DNA from: Phycicoccus sonneratiae
GTDB taxonomy: Bacteria > Actinomycetota > Actinomycetes > Actinomycetales > Dermatophilaceae
Assembly: GCF_016887965.1 (NCBI RefSeq)
Contig: NZ_JAFDVD010000021.1
Coordinates: 84,041-148,040, forward strand
Length of the DNA stretch: 64,000 nt
Direction of reading: 5' to 3'
The notes below the pieces were generated by a model. The model did not search any database. It worked only from the letters and a program-made list of their open reading frames with translations, and was not told where the DNA came from. A program made the translations under genes and the position numbers. Positions 1 to 8,369 of this stretch are shown piece by piece (the stretch's first letter is position 1; each line of letters begins with the position of its first letter).

Positions 1-188
1 TCGGCCAGCGCCGCCGCGACGGCCGGACCGTCGGGGACGACGACCGGGTCGTCGACGGAGGCTCCCCAGCCGCGCAGCGCCTCGACGATCAGTGCCCCGC
101 CCCGGTCCGGGTAGACGCCCGCCGCGGCCCGCGTCGAGCAGGTGACGACCGCGACCCGGCGGCCGGCGAGGTCGGGCCCGCCGCTCAC
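1..188 (-). CDS. MoaB/MogA-family molybdopterin protein (N-terminal part)
   Basis: Only the first 62 codons are inside the window; the C-terminus runs off the left edge. The start is GTG at 188, overlapping the moaC stop by 4 bases (GTGA), which indicates translational coupling. The N-terminus reads VAVVTCSTRAAAGVYPDRGG, a pattern typical of MoaB/MogA proteins, followed by a Leu-rich helix and a Gly-Ala-rich turn. Family members bind molybdopterin, and MogA adenylylates it before molybdate insertion. The last place in an operon with moeA and moaC supports this role. MoaB and Mog cannot be told apart from the fragment. Confidence 0.8.
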   Translation of the reverse strand, partial: MSGGPDLAGRRVAVVTCSTRAAAGVYPDRGGALIVEALRGWGASVDDPVVVPDGPAVAAALA

Positions 189-679
189 GCCTCCTCCACC
201 CAGTCGCCGGAGCGGCCGCCGGACTTCGCGGTGACCCGGACGTCGGTGATGCGCGCGTGCTTGTCGACGGCCTTGACCATGTCGACGAGGGCCAGCGCGC
301 CGACCGAGACGGCGGTCAGCGCCTCCATCTCGATGCCGGTGCGGTCGGCGGTGCGCACCTCGGCCCGCAGGTCGACGCCGTCGTCGGCGACCTCGAGGTC
401 GACCTCGACGGCGTGCACGGCGACGGGGTGCGCCAGCGGCACGAGCTCGGGGGTGCGCTTGACCGCCTGGATGCCGGCGATGCGCGCGACGGCCAGCGCG
501 TCGCCCTTGGGCACGGTCCCGTCCCGCAGGGCGGCGACGGCGGCCGCCGAGAGGAGCACGCGCCCCCGGGCCTCGGCCCGTCGCGCCGTGACGGCCTTGG
601 CCGAGACGTCGACCATGTGGGCCGTGCCGTCGGCGCGGACGTGGGTCAGCCCGCTCACCGGGCGCTGGGGGTCAGCCAC
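185..679 (-). CDS. moaC: cyclic pyranopterin monophosphate synthase MoaC
   Basis: MoaC converts the GTP-derived 3',8-cyclo intermediate made by MoaA into cyclic pyranopterin monophosphate, an early molybdenum cofactor step in the cytoplasm. The 164-residue length is normal for the family. Visible signatures are KRTPELVPLAHP near residue 75, with Ala where many homologues have Cys, and GIEMEALTAVSVGALALVDM near residue 115 followed by KAVDK. The start is GTG at 679, overlapping the end of moeA by 8 bases. The stop overlaps the next gene by 4 bases, so the group is one tightly coupled operon. Confidence 0.95.
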   Translation of the reverse strand: MADPQRPVSGLTHVRADGTAHMVDVSAKAVTARRAEARGRVLLSAAAVAALRDGTVPKGDALAVARIAGIQAVKRTPELVPLAHPVAVHAVEVDLEVADDGVDLRAEVRTADRTGIEMEALTAVSVGALALVDMVKAVDKHARITDVRVTAKSGGRSGDWVEEA

Positions 680-1892
680 AGCCCCGATGATGCCCCAGGA
701 GCGGCAGGCAGACCACGGTGTCCCCGGCCTCGACCCGCGCGACGTCCTCGGGGACCATCGCCAGCGCGGTGGCCCCGGCGAGCGCGCCGAGGACGTGCGA
801 GCGCTGGCCGCCGGAGGGACGCACCCGGCCGTCCTCCTCGACGACGCGCGTCATCTCCGCCCGGCCCGGCGCGGTGGGCCACGCCTCGGCGGCGACCGCC
901 TCGAAGCGGCCGTCGGCGTCGGGGTCGAGGCCGGCCATCCGGCGCAGGGCCGGCAGGACGAAGACGTGGAAGGAGACGAACGAGCTGACCGGGTTGCCGG
1001 GGAGCGTGACGACGGGCAGGCCGGAGGCACCGACCGCGCCGCAGCCCTGCGGCATCCCGGGCCGCATCGCGACCTTGACGAACTCGACCCCGCCGTCGGC
1101 GGTGAGGACCTCCTTGACGGTGTCGTAGACGCCCATCGACACACCCCCGCTCGTGATGACGAGGTCGGGGTCGCCGTCGGGCGCGGCGAGGAAGGCCCGC
1201 ACGGTGTCGGCGTCGTCGCGCAGGTGCACCCCGGCCGCCACCTCGGCGCCGGCGGCCTCGACGAGCGCGCGGAGCATCAGGTGGTTGCTGTCGACGATCT
1301 GCCCGTGCTCGAGGGTCGACCCGACCGGGACGAGCTCGTCACCGGTGGAGACGACAGTGACCCGCGGGCGGCGGCGCACCGCGACCTCGGCGACGTTGGC
1401 CGCCGACACCAGCCCGACGTGCCCGGGTCCGAGGCGTGTCCCGGCCCGGACGACGACCGACCCCGCGTGCACGTCGTCGCCGCGGTGCCGGAGGTGCGCG
1501 CCCTCGACCGGCGCGACCCGCACCGCCACCTGCGCGGCCCCACCGTCGGTGTGCTCGACGGGGACGACCGCGTCGCAGCCGTCGGGCAGGGGCGCCCCGG
1601 TCATGATCCGCAGCGTGCGCCCCGGCGCGAGGACGTGCCGGGCGGTGTCGCCGGCCGCGACGTCGCCGTCCACCGGCAGGACGACGGGCGCGCCGGCGGC
1701 GGCCCCGACGAGGTCGGCGGCGCGCACGGCGTAGCCGTCCATCGCGGAGTTGTCGAAGCCGGGCAGGTCGACGGCGGCCGTGACGTCCTCGGCGAGGACG
1801 CGGCCGAGGGCGGACCCGATGGCGACGCGCTCGGCCGGCAGGGCGTCGACGAGGGCCAGGACGGCGGCCCGGTGCTCGGCGACCGTGCGCAT
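672..1892 (-). CDS. moeA: molybdopterin molybdenumtransferase MoeA
   Basis: MoeA inserts molybdate into adenylylated molybdopterin. The protein has 406 residues, the usual length. Recognisable parts are the N-terminal DLPGFDNSAMDGYAVR segment, the MTGAPLPDGCDAVVPVE segment, and the MoCo-binding domain with STGDEL, GQIVDSN, TSGGVSMG and TLPGNPVSS. The start is ATG at 1892, sharing one base with the stop codon of the uridylyltransferase gene upstream (TGATG). The end overlaps moaC by 8 bases. All landmarks of an active enzyme are present. Confidence 0.96.
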   Translation of the reverse strand: MRTVAEHRAAVLALVDALPAERVAIGSALGRVLAEDVTAAVDLPGFDNSAMDGYAVRAADLVGAAAGAPVVLPVDGDVAAGDTARHVLAPGRTLRIMTGAPLPDGCDAVVPVEHTDGGAAQVAVRVAPVEGAHLRHRGDDVHAGSVVVRAGTRLGPGHVGLVSAANVAEVAVRRRPRVTVVSTGDELVPVGSTLEHGQIVDSNHLMLRALVEAAGAEVAAGVHLRDDADTVRAFLAAPDGDPDLVITSGGVSMGVYDTVKEVLTADGGVEFVKVAMRPGMPQGCGAVGASGLPVVTLPGNPVSSFVSFHVFVLPALRRMAGLDPDADGRFEAVAAEAWPTAPGRAEMTRVVEEDGRVRPSGGQRSHVLGALAGATALAMVPEDVARVEAGDTVVCLPLLGHHRGCG

Positions 1893-3274
1893 CAGGACTG
1901 CCCCTCGAGCCGGGTGCCGTCGGCCAGGGTGCGCGCCTCGCCGGTGAGGTGAACGTCGCCGACGCACACGACGTCGGCGCCGAAGGTGACGTCGGCCTCG
2001 ACCCGCAGGCTCGTGCACTCGCGCAGCGACGGTGCTCCGTGCGGGAAGCGGTCCTCGAACCCGTCGAGCAGCCGGTACTCCGGGCCGAGGTCGACGAAGG
2101 GCTCGGGCCGGTCGGTGGTGGCCTCGACCCGGCCGTCGTCGGTGACCCGGTAGAGGTCGCTGCGGATGAGGAGCAGCTCGTTGGTGGTCTTGACCGGCCG
2201 GAACCGGCTGCGCGGCACCGCGATCGCGCGGGCGCCGTCGAACAGCTCGACGGCGGCTCCCATCGCCGACTCGACCTGGACGACCGGCGTGGAGTCGGGG
2301 TCGGTGGGGTCGACGGTCTTGCGGTTGACGATGATCGGCAGGCCGAGCACGCCGTCGCGGTCGTCGAGCCGTGCCGCGAGGACGTCGAGATCGACCCAGA
2401 GGTTGTTCGTGTGGAACCACCGGTGCCGGTCGAGGTCCTGGAAGTACCCCTCCTCGCCTGGGACGACCATCGCCGAGTCGCGCAGCACGAGCCGGCCGTC
2501 GGCGCGGCGCACGACGAGCTGGCCGCCCTTGCGGTCGTTGACGGTGCGCGCGCTGACCTCGGCGACGTACGGGATCCCCTCGGCCGCCATCCACGCCGGG
2601 ACGGCCCCGTCGCAGGTGGCGCCGAGGTTGTCGGCGTTGGAGAGAAAGAGGTACCGGTACCCGCGGGACCGCAGCTCGTCGAGCAGGCCGGTGGTGCGCA
2701 GCGCGACGTAGACGTCACCGTGGCCGGGAGGGCACCACTCGAGCTCGGGGTCGGCCGGGTGGTCGACGGGGAAGAGGTCGTCGGCGCGGAGCTTCGGCTC
2801 CTTGCTCTGCAGGAAGTCGAGCGGCAGGCCGTCGAGCTCGATGCCGGGGTGGCGCGCGAGGACGGCCAGCGAGGCGTCGCGGGTGCGGAACGAGTCCATG
2901 AGGAGCAGCGGCACCGCGACGTCGTGCTCGGCGCGCAACGCGAGGACCTGCTCGGCGATGACGTCGAGGAAGGTGCGCCCCTCGCGCACCTCGAGGGCCG
3001 ACTTCGGGCCCTGCACACCCATGCTCGTGCCCAGCCCGCCGTTGAGCTTGACGACGACCGTGCGGCCCAGGGCCGCGCGGACCTCGTCCTCCGGCGGGCG
3101 GACGTCGTCGAGCGACGGCGGGTCGGTGAGCGGGTCGACGGTGTCCTCGGGGATGGTCCCGGTGACGTCGGCCGCGAGCTGGTCGTGGAACGCGGCGAAG
3201 ACCCGGACGGCCAGTTCGTCGACGCCGGCCCTCCGCATCCGGTCCGTGGCCGCGCGCAGGGCGTCGCTCGTCAT
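1892..3274 (-). CDS. UTP--glucose-1-phosphate uridylyltransferase (UDPGP family)
   Basis: This 460-residue protein belongs to the eukaryote-like UDPGP family rather than the shorter bacterial GalU family. The nucleotide-binding motif KLNGGLGTSMG lies near residue 75, followed by a Lys-rich LQSKEPKL segment, LFLSNADNLGA, and a C-terminal left-handed beta-helix-like tail. It should make UDP-glucose from UTP and glucose-1-phosphate in the cytoplasm. It is the first gene of the MoCo operon, ending on the first base of moeA. The minus-strand hexamer TAGGGT sits 6 bases before the ATG, so the mRNA is probably leaderless. Whether glucose-1-P or another sugar-1-P is used cannot be settled here. Confidence 0.9.
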   Translation of the reverse strand: MTSDALRAATDRMRRAGVDELAVRVFAAFHDQLAADVTGTIPEDTVDPLTDPPSLDDVRPPEDEVRAALGRTVVVKLNGGLGTSMGVQGPKSALEVREGRTFLDVIAEQVLALRAEHDVAVPLLLMDSFRTRDASLAVLARHPGIELDGLPLDFLQSKEPKLRADDLFPVDHPADPELEWCPPGHGDVYVALRTTGLLDELRSRGYRYLFLSNADNLGATCDGAVPAWMAAEGIPYVAEVSARTVNDRKGGQLVVRRADGRLVLRDSAMVVPGEEGYFQDLDRHRWFHTNNLWVDLDVLAARLDDRDGVLGLPIIVNRKTVDPTDPDSTPVVQVESAMGAAVELFDGARAIAVPRSRFRPVKTTNELLLIRSDLYRVTDDGRVEATTDRPEPFVDLGPEYRLLDGFEDRFPHGAPSLRECTSLRVEADVTFGADVVCVGDVHLTGEARTLADGTRLEGQS

Positions 3275-3280
3275 GGCGCC

Positions 3281-3290
3281 ACCCTACGAT
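3281..3290. promoter_or_regulatory. overlapping divergent -10 boxes of two leaderless genes
   Basis: On the minus strand TAGGGT (3286-3281) lies 6 bases before ATG 3274. On the plus strand TACGAT (3285-3290) lies 7 bases before GTG 3298. The two TANNNT boxes share two base pairs. With transcription starting about 7 bases after the -10 box, both mRNAs would begin at the start codon. No clear -35 box or Shine-Dalgarno site is seen on either side. Confidence 0.65.
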
Positions 3291-3297
3291 GCAGGTC

Positions 3298-3858
3298 GTG
3301 GCCCCCACCCCGAAGACGCAGCGCCGGCGCGAGCTGCGGGCCCGGCGCCGGGAGATCGCGGCCGGTCGCGACGCCGCCGCGGACGACGCCGCGCTCGCCG
3401 CGGGGGCGCTCGCCCTCCTCCGCCGGTCGGGCCTCGGGCCGGGCTCGGTCGTCCTGTCCTACGAGTCGGTGCCCGGCGAGCCCCCGACCCCGGCGACCAA
3501 CGCCGCGCTCGTCGCCGCCGGCGTGCGGGTGCTCGTCCCCGACACCCTCGCCGACCTCGACCTCGACTGGCACGACCTCTCCGACCCCGCGGCCGGACGG
3601 CTGGGCCTCGACGCCGTGGGCCTCGCCGACCTCGTCCTCTCCCCCGGGCTCGCGGTCGACCCCGGCGGCACCCGGCTCGGGCAGGGCGGCGGGTGCTACG
3701 ACAAGGCGCTGCCGCGGCGCCGCCCGGGTGTCCCGGTCGTCACGCTGTTGCACCCCGGCGAGCTCGTCGGGGTCGACGACGAGCCGCTGCCGCGCGAGCC
3801 CTTCGACCAGCCGGTCGACGCCGTGCTGACGGCCGACGGGTACACCGCCCTGCGCTGA
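3298..3858 (+). CDS. 5-formyltetrahydrofolate cyclo-ligase
   Basis: This enzyme uses ATP to turn 5-formyl-THF into 5,10-methenyl-THF, returning stored folate to one-carbon metabolism. The 186-residue protein shows the basic N-terminus (KTQRRRELRARRREIA), SVVLSYESVPGEPPT, LVLSPGLAVDPGGTRLGQGGGCYDK with the phosphate-binding Gly-rich loop, and the C-terminal DAVLTADG. The start at GTG 3298 is chosen because TACGAT lies 7 bases upstream, a leaderless arrangement. An in-frame ATG at 3289 would sit inside that promoter box. It diverges from the uridylyltransferase and converges with the acylase gene. Confidence 0.92.
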   Translation: MAPTPKTQRRRELRARRREIAAGRDAAADDAALAAGALALLRRSGLGPGSVVLSYESVPGEPPTPATNAALVAAGVRVLVPDTLADLDLDWHDLSDPAAGRLGLDAVGLADLVLSPGLAVDPGGTRLGQGGGCYDKALPRRRPGVPVVTLLHPGELVGVDDEPLPREPFDQPVDAVLTADGYTALR

Positions 3859-3876
3859 GCGCCGGCCGCGGAGGCC

Positions 3877-3947
3877 GTCCATCAATCGACACATTCGTCG
3901 AAAGATGGACACCGTCCACCAATCGACACATTCGCCGAAAGATGGAC
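3877..3947. repeat. two tandem 34-bp imperfect palindromes
   Basis: Copies at 3877-3910 and 3914-3947 differ at two positions and are separated by three bases. Each is bounded by GTCCA(T/C)C and GATGGAC arms, with an inner CGAC/GTCG pair in the first copy. They lie between convergent genes and are followed by a GGGTC-rich tract to about 3985. They could act as a two-way terminator, a REP-like element or a regulator-binding pair. Confidence 0.75.
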
Positions 3948-3990
3948 GGGACGGGTCGGATCGGGTCGGGTCGGGTCCGGTCGCGAGGCG

Positions 3991-6651
3991 TCAGCCGGTG
4001 CCGGACACCGGGTCCGGGCGCAGGGTCATCACGTCGGGGTCGGTGTCGTCGACCGCCGCCGCCGAGAACGGCCACGGTCGCTGCCGGCCGGCGACCCAGT
4101 CGGAGATCTGGTCGGCGTAGTGGTCGTCGGTGGCGTGGCCGCTGACGCCGGTCTGGTTGACCCAGGTCGAGCCGTCGAGGTCCGAGAGGTCGACGACCAT
4201 CCGCATCGACGGACCCCAGTCGACCTCGTACCCCTGGCTGGCGTCCCACCCGTTGGCGTTGACGATGGCCGAGCCGCCCGGCATGTCGTACGGGCCCTCG
4301 TTGAAGAGCCACCGCACCGGGCCCGGCACGCTGTCGCCGCCGAGGACCTTGTGCTCCAGCGTGATGCGGTGCAGCTTGCCCCAGTCCCACTCCTGCGGGT
4401 CCTTGCCGAGCTCCTTGGTGAGCTCGAGGCGGGCCTGGACGAGCGCCTGCCGGAGGATCTCGTCGCGGCCCTCGGTGACGTTGGGCGTCAGCTTGTCGTC
4501 CCACCACTCGCTCTGCGGGTCCTTGAGGAGGGCCTGCACCGCCGCGCGCCAGCGGTCGCCGCCGTCGGCCTTCATGTCGGCGGGCAGCTCGTCGTCGAAG
4601 AGCAGCTCGCAGAGGTTGCGCCACACCGCGTTGTAGTAGGCGGCGGCCGCCGAGGCGTCGGAGTCGGAGGCCGGCGTGGAGAAGTTCCAGCCGCGCAGGA
4701 GGTCGCGGGCGTCCTCGGTGAAGTCGAGGAGGTCCTGCTGGTCGGCCTCGCCCGTCGGCCCCTCGAGCGGCACCGCGAGCAGCGCCGGCACGAGGACCTT
4801 GGCGAAGAGGTCGGTGTCGTCCATCTGCACCGAGGCCATGTCGGCCGGCGTGGCCTTCTCGAGCGACGCGAGCCGCTCGGCGATGCGGGTCGAGCGCCAG
4901 CCGTGGTCCCACTCGGAGGTGAGGAACGGCGTGCGGCTCGAGGTGACCTCCTGGTTCGCGGCGACGATGACGCCGTCCGGCGGGTCGAACGCCCACGGCA
5001 GGTCCTCGAAGGGCACCCAGCCGGTCCAGTCGTAGGAGGAGTCCCAGCCCGGCGCCGGCCAGTACCCCGGCACGCTCTTGGCGATCGCCGCCCGGCGCAC
5101 CGGGATCTGCCCCGGCGCCTGGTACCCGATGTGCCCCGCGCGGTCGGCGTAGAGCAGGTTCTGGGCGGGCACGGCGAACGAGCGCGCGGCCTCGCGGAAC
5201 TGCTCGAAGGTGCGGGCCTTGTTGAGCCCGATGATGGCGTCGGCGGTGCGGCTCGGCGTGAGCCCGGTCCAGGCGAGGGAGACCGCGTAGTCCTGGTTCT
5301 CGTCGCCCTCCTGCTGGGTGGGGGCCCGCGCCCCGGCCTCGCGCGCCGAGGACAGGACGTCGGACATGATCGGCCCGTGGGTCGTGGCCCGGACGGTGAT
5401 GCGCTGGTCGGCACCGCCGGCGACCTTGATGGTCTCCTCGCGGGTCGTCACCTGCTCCCACTCGCCGTCGCGCAGGTAGGTCTGGCCGACGATCCGCTCG
5501 AGGTAGAAGTCGGAGACGTCCGGGCCGAGGTTCGTGAAGCCCCACGCGATGTCGGCGTTGTGGCCGATGATCACGCCCGGCACCCCGGCGAACGAGAAGC
5601 CGGAGACGTCGAGCGGGCACTCGGCGCTCACCGTGCGGCAGTGCAGGCTGTTCTGGATCCAGATGCCCGGCTGGCCGACCCCGAGGTGCGGGTCGTTGGC
5701 GAGCAGCGGCCGGCCCGAGGCGGTGTGCTGGCCCGAGAGCACCCACGAGTTCGAGCCCACCCCGTCGCCGTGGCCGACGAGCTGCGGCACGGCCGCGAGG
5801 GCGCGGTCGACGGCCGCGTAGGCCGCCTGTGCTCCCGGTGTCGTCGTCTCGGCGACGACGTCCTCGTCGGCGGCGGTCAGCGCCGGCGGCACCGCCGACG
5901 GGTTCGTCGTGACGCCCGCACCGGGGGCGGTGCGCCCCGGGGCCCACTCGGCGTCGGAGAGGATCGGCGGGTGCGCCGCGGAGTCGTACGCGGGGTAGGC
6001 GGCGTTGATCTGCGCACGGGACATCCGCCCCGAGAGCCGGGCCCGGGCCAGCTCGTCGGTGTAGTCCCCGCGCAGGTCCCAGGCCATCGCCTTGAGCCAC
6101 GCGAGGCTGTCGACGGGGGTCCAGTCCTCGATGTCGCCGAGCGGCAGCTGGAGCCCGAGGACGGTGTACTCGGCCGACACCTGGCCGGGCGAGCGCCCGC
6201 GCAGGTAGCGGTTGACGCCGTCGGCGTAGGCCTGGAGCAGCTGGCGGGTCTCGGGCTCGAGGGTCGGCAGCTCCTCCTCGGCGACCCGCCGCCAGCCCAT
6301 CGTCCGGACGACCTTGTCGGTCTCGACGCCCGCGGACCCCACGAGCTCGGAGAGCCGGCCGGCGGTGATGTGCCGGCGCAGGTCCATCTCGAAGAACCGT
6401 TCCTGGGCGTGCACGTAGCCCTGCGCGCGGGCGAGGTCGGTGACCGAGTCGCCGTAGATGTGCGGGATGCCGCTGCCGTCGCGCTTGACGGTGACCGCGG
6501 CCGACAACCCGGGCAGGGTCGCCTCTCCGGAATGGGTCGGGAGGGAGTCACGGACGGCGCGGACGACGACCACTCCCCCGACGAGCGCCGCGACGACGAC
6601 GAACGCGATCAGTCCCAGCAGGACCCGGCGGGCGACGACGAGGCGACTCAC
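3991..6651 (-). CDS. penicillin acylase family hydrolase (Ntn hydrolase precursor)
   Basis: The 886-residue protein belongs to the penicillin/AHL/cephalosporin acylase family, whose members self-cleave to expose an N-terminal Ser nucleophile. Residues 10-33 form a hydrophobic signal anchor, so the enzyme is probably exported. The alpha part contains GIPHIYGDSVTDLARAQGY and QERFFEMDLRR. The conserved SNSW starts at Ser300 after a Gly-rich linker and marks the start of the mature beta chain. SGRPLLANDPHLG follows, as in the family. The start is GTG 6651, with TAGTCT 6 bases upstream (leaderless). The natural substrate is unknown; acyl-homoserine lactones, cyclic lipopeptides and beta-lactams are family options. 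Confidence 0.92.
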   Translation of the reverse strand: MSRLVVARRVLLGLIAFVVVAALVGGVVVVRAVRDSLPTHSGEATLPGLSAAVTVKRDGSGIPHIYGDSVTDLARAQGYVHAQERFFEMDLRRHITAGRLSELVGSAGVETDKVVRTMGWRRVAEEELPTLEPETRQLLQAYADGVNRYLRGRSPGQVSAEYTVLGLQLPLGDIEDWTPVDSLAWLKAMAWDLRGDYTDELARARLSGRMSRAQINAAYPAYDSAAHPPILSDAEWAPGRTAPGAGVTTNPSAVPPALTAADEDVVAETTTPGAQAAYAAVDRALAAVPQLVGHGDGVGSNSWVLSGQHTASGRPLLANDPHLGVGQPGIWIQNSLHCRTVSAECPLDVSGFSFAGVPGVIIGHNADIAWGFTNLGPDVSDFYLERIVGQTYLRDGEWEQVTTREETIKVAGGADQRITVRATTHGPIMSDVLSSAREAGARAPTQQEGDENQDYAVSLAWTGLTPSRTADAIIGLNKARTFEQFREAARSFAVPAQNLLYADRAGHIGYQAPGQIPVRRAAIAKSVPGYWPAPGWDSSYDWTGWVPFEDLPWAFDPPDGVIVAANQEVTSSRTPFLTSEWDHGWRSTRIAERLASLEKATPADMASVQMDDTDLFAKVLVPALLAVPLEGPTGEADQQDLLDFTEDARDLLRGWNFSTPASDSDASAAAAYYNAVWRNLCELLFDDELPADMKADGGDRWRAAVQALLKDPQSEWWDDKLTPNVTEGRDEILRQALVQARLELTKELGKDPQEWDWGKLHRITLEHKVLGGDSVPGPVRWLFNEGPYDMPGGSAIVNANGWDASQGYEVDWGPSMRMVVDLSDLDGSTWVNQTGVSGHATDDHYADQISDWVAGRQRPWPFSAAAVDDTDPDVMTLRPDPVSGTG

Positions 6652-6657
6652 CCTGCG

Positions 6658-6663
6658 AGACTA
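6658..6663 (-). promoter_or_regulatory. -10 box (TAGTCT) of the acylase gene
   Basis: TAGTCT on the minus strand is 6 bases before the GTG start at 6651. The spacing predicts a leaderless transcript. The antiporter gene diverges from the same 47-base gap. Confidence 0.55.
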
Positions 6664-6698
6664 GGACACCACCCCCGACGACAACGAGGACGGTCCCG

Positions 6699-8273
6699 GT
6701 GACACTCCCCTGGGCGAGCGCCATCGCCGGCGGTGGCGTGCGCGCCGGCCTGCCGGCCGAGCCGGCGACCTCGGGGTTCTCGCTCGACGACCTGTCCTCG
6801 GTGCTCCTCGTCGGCAGCATCGTGCTCGTCGTCGCGGTCGCGGCGGTGCGCCTGTCGCTGCGGTCGGGGCTGCCGTCGCTGCTCATCTACCTCGGCATCG
6901 GGCTGGCCCTCGGTGAGAGCGGCCCGCTGGGCATCCGGTTCGACTCCCAGCAGCTGACCCAGGTGCTCGGGTACGCCGCGCTCGTCCTCATCCTCGTCGA
7001 GGGCGGGATCACGACGCAGTGGTCGGGCATCCGGCGCTCGGTGGCCCCGGCCGCCGCGCTCGCGACCGTCGGTGTCGCGGTCAGCGTGCTCGTCGTCGGG
7101 GTCGTCGCGCACCTCGTCCTCGACTGGTCGTGGGAGGTCTCGCTGCTCATCGGCGCGGTCGTGGCCTCCACGGACGCGGCGGCCGTCTTCTCGGTGCTGC
7201 GCCGGGTCCCGTTGCCGCGCAGCATCTCCGGGATGCTCGAGGCCGAGTCGGGGTTCAACGACGCCCCGGTCGTCCTCCTCGTGACCGCCCTCGCCGCCCA
7301 GCTGGCGCCGGACGGGCAGCCCGAGCCGGTGTGGCAGATCCTCCTCGTCGCGGCGGCCGAGCTCGCCGGGGGCGCGGCGATCGGCCTCGGGGTCGGGTGG
7401 CTCGGCGCCCGGCTGCTGCGGCTCGTCGCGACGACGTCGTCGGCCCTCTTCGCGATCGGGGTCCTCTCGGTCGCGGTGCTCGCGTACGCGGCCGCCGACA
7501 CGCTGCACACCTCGGGGTTCATCGCCTGCTACCTCGCGGCGCTCGTCCTCGGCAACGTCCGTCTGCCGCACCGCCCGGCGGTCGTCGGCTTCGCGACGGC
7601 CATCGGCTGGCTCGCGCAGATCGGCTTGTTCGTCCTCCTCGGCCTGCTCGCGTCGCCGGAGGGCTTCCCGGGCCAGCTGCTGCCGGCCCTCGTCGTCGGC
7701 GCGGCGGTGCTGCTCCTCGGGCGGCCGCTGTCGGTCATCGCCTCCTGCCTGCCGTTCGGCATCCCGTGGCGCACGCAGGCCTTCCTCTCGTGGGCCGGGC
7801 TGCGCGGAGCCGTGCCCGTCGTGCTCGCCACCGTGCCGGTCACGGCGGGGACCCCGGGCGTGGAGTGGATGTTCGACCTCGTGTTCGTCCTCGTCGTCGT
7901 CTTCACCCTCATCCAGGCGCCGACCCTGCCGTGGGTGGCGCGGCGGCTCGGGGTCGACGCCCCGCACCACCGCGTCGACCTCGCCGTCGAGGCCACGCCG
8001 CTCACCGACCTCGGGGCCGAGCTGCTCGAGATCGACGTCGGGCTCGAGTCGCGCATCGGCGGGGTGCGGGTCTTCGAGCTGCGCCTCCCGAAGGGCGCCA
8101 ACATCGCGCTCGTCGTGCGCGACGGCGGCTCCTTCGTACCGCGCGAGTCCGAGGTGCTGCGCCACGGCGACCAGCTGCTCGTCGTCGCGCCGTCGGCGGT
8201 GCGGGCCGCGGTCGAGCGCCGGCTGTACGAGGTGAGCCGGGGCGGACGGCTCGCCGACTGGTCCGACGGCTGA
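6699..8273 (+). CDS. K+(Na+)/H+ antiporter, CPA1 family with TrkA-C domain
   Basis: This 524-residue membrane protein exchanges protons for K+ or Na+. About a dozen hydrophobic segments cover residues 28-420. The ion-site motifs ASTDAAAVFSVLR and AESGFNDAPVVLLVT carry the conserved Asp residues of CPA1 exchangers. A C-terminal TrkA-C-like domain (residues about 440-515) ends in GDQLLVVAP, which places it with NhaP2/CvrA-type exchangers. GTG 6699 is chosen because GAGGA lies 8 bases upstream. It diverges from the acylase gene. Which ion it prefers cannot be read from the sequence. Confidence 0.9.
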   Translation: MTLPWASAIAGGGVRAGLPAEPATSGFSLDDLSSVLLVGSIVLVVAVAAVRLSLRSGLPSLLIYLGIGLALGESGPLGIRFDSQQLTQVLGYAALVLILVEGGITTQWSGIRRSVAPAAALATVGVAVSVLVVGVVAHLVLDWSWEVSLLIGAVVASTDAAAVFSVLRRVPLPRSISGMLEAESGFNDAPVVLLVTALAAQLAPDGQPEPVWQILLVAAAELAGGAAIGLGVGWLGARLLRLVATTSSALFAIGVLSVAVLAYAAADTLHTSGFIACYLAALVLGNVRLPHRPAVVGFATAIGWLAQIGLFVLLGLLASPEGFPGQLLPALVVGAAVLLLGRPLSVIASCLPFGIPWRTQAFLSWAGLRGAVPVVLATVPVTAGTPGVEWMFDLVFVLVVVFTLIQAPTLPWVARRLGVDAPHHRVDLAVEATPLTDLGAELLEIDVGLESRIGGVRVFELRLPKGANIALVVRDGGSFVPRESEVLRHGDQLLVVAPSAVRAAVERRLYEVSRGGRLADWSDG

Positions 8274-8278
8274 GAGCC

Positions 8279-8305
8279 CCCGCCCCTGAGGGTCCCGGGG
8301 GCGGG
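8279..8305 (+). terminator. GC hairpin after the antiporter gene
   Basis: CCCGCCCC (8279-8286) pairs with GGGGCGGG (8298-8305) across an 11-base loop, directly after the antiporter stop codon. No T-run follows, as is common in actinobacteria. Confidence 0.55.
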
Positions 8306-8369
8306 TCAGGGTCGGGTCAGGGCCGACCCCCGTAGCCGCCCCACCCCGCCCGGCGGGAGAGTCCTCGTC

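Noticed and set aside
3948..3985. GGGTC-rich tract as a microsatellite of interest
   Set aside because: Short, imperfect and in high-GC intergenic DNA; no reason to expect function.
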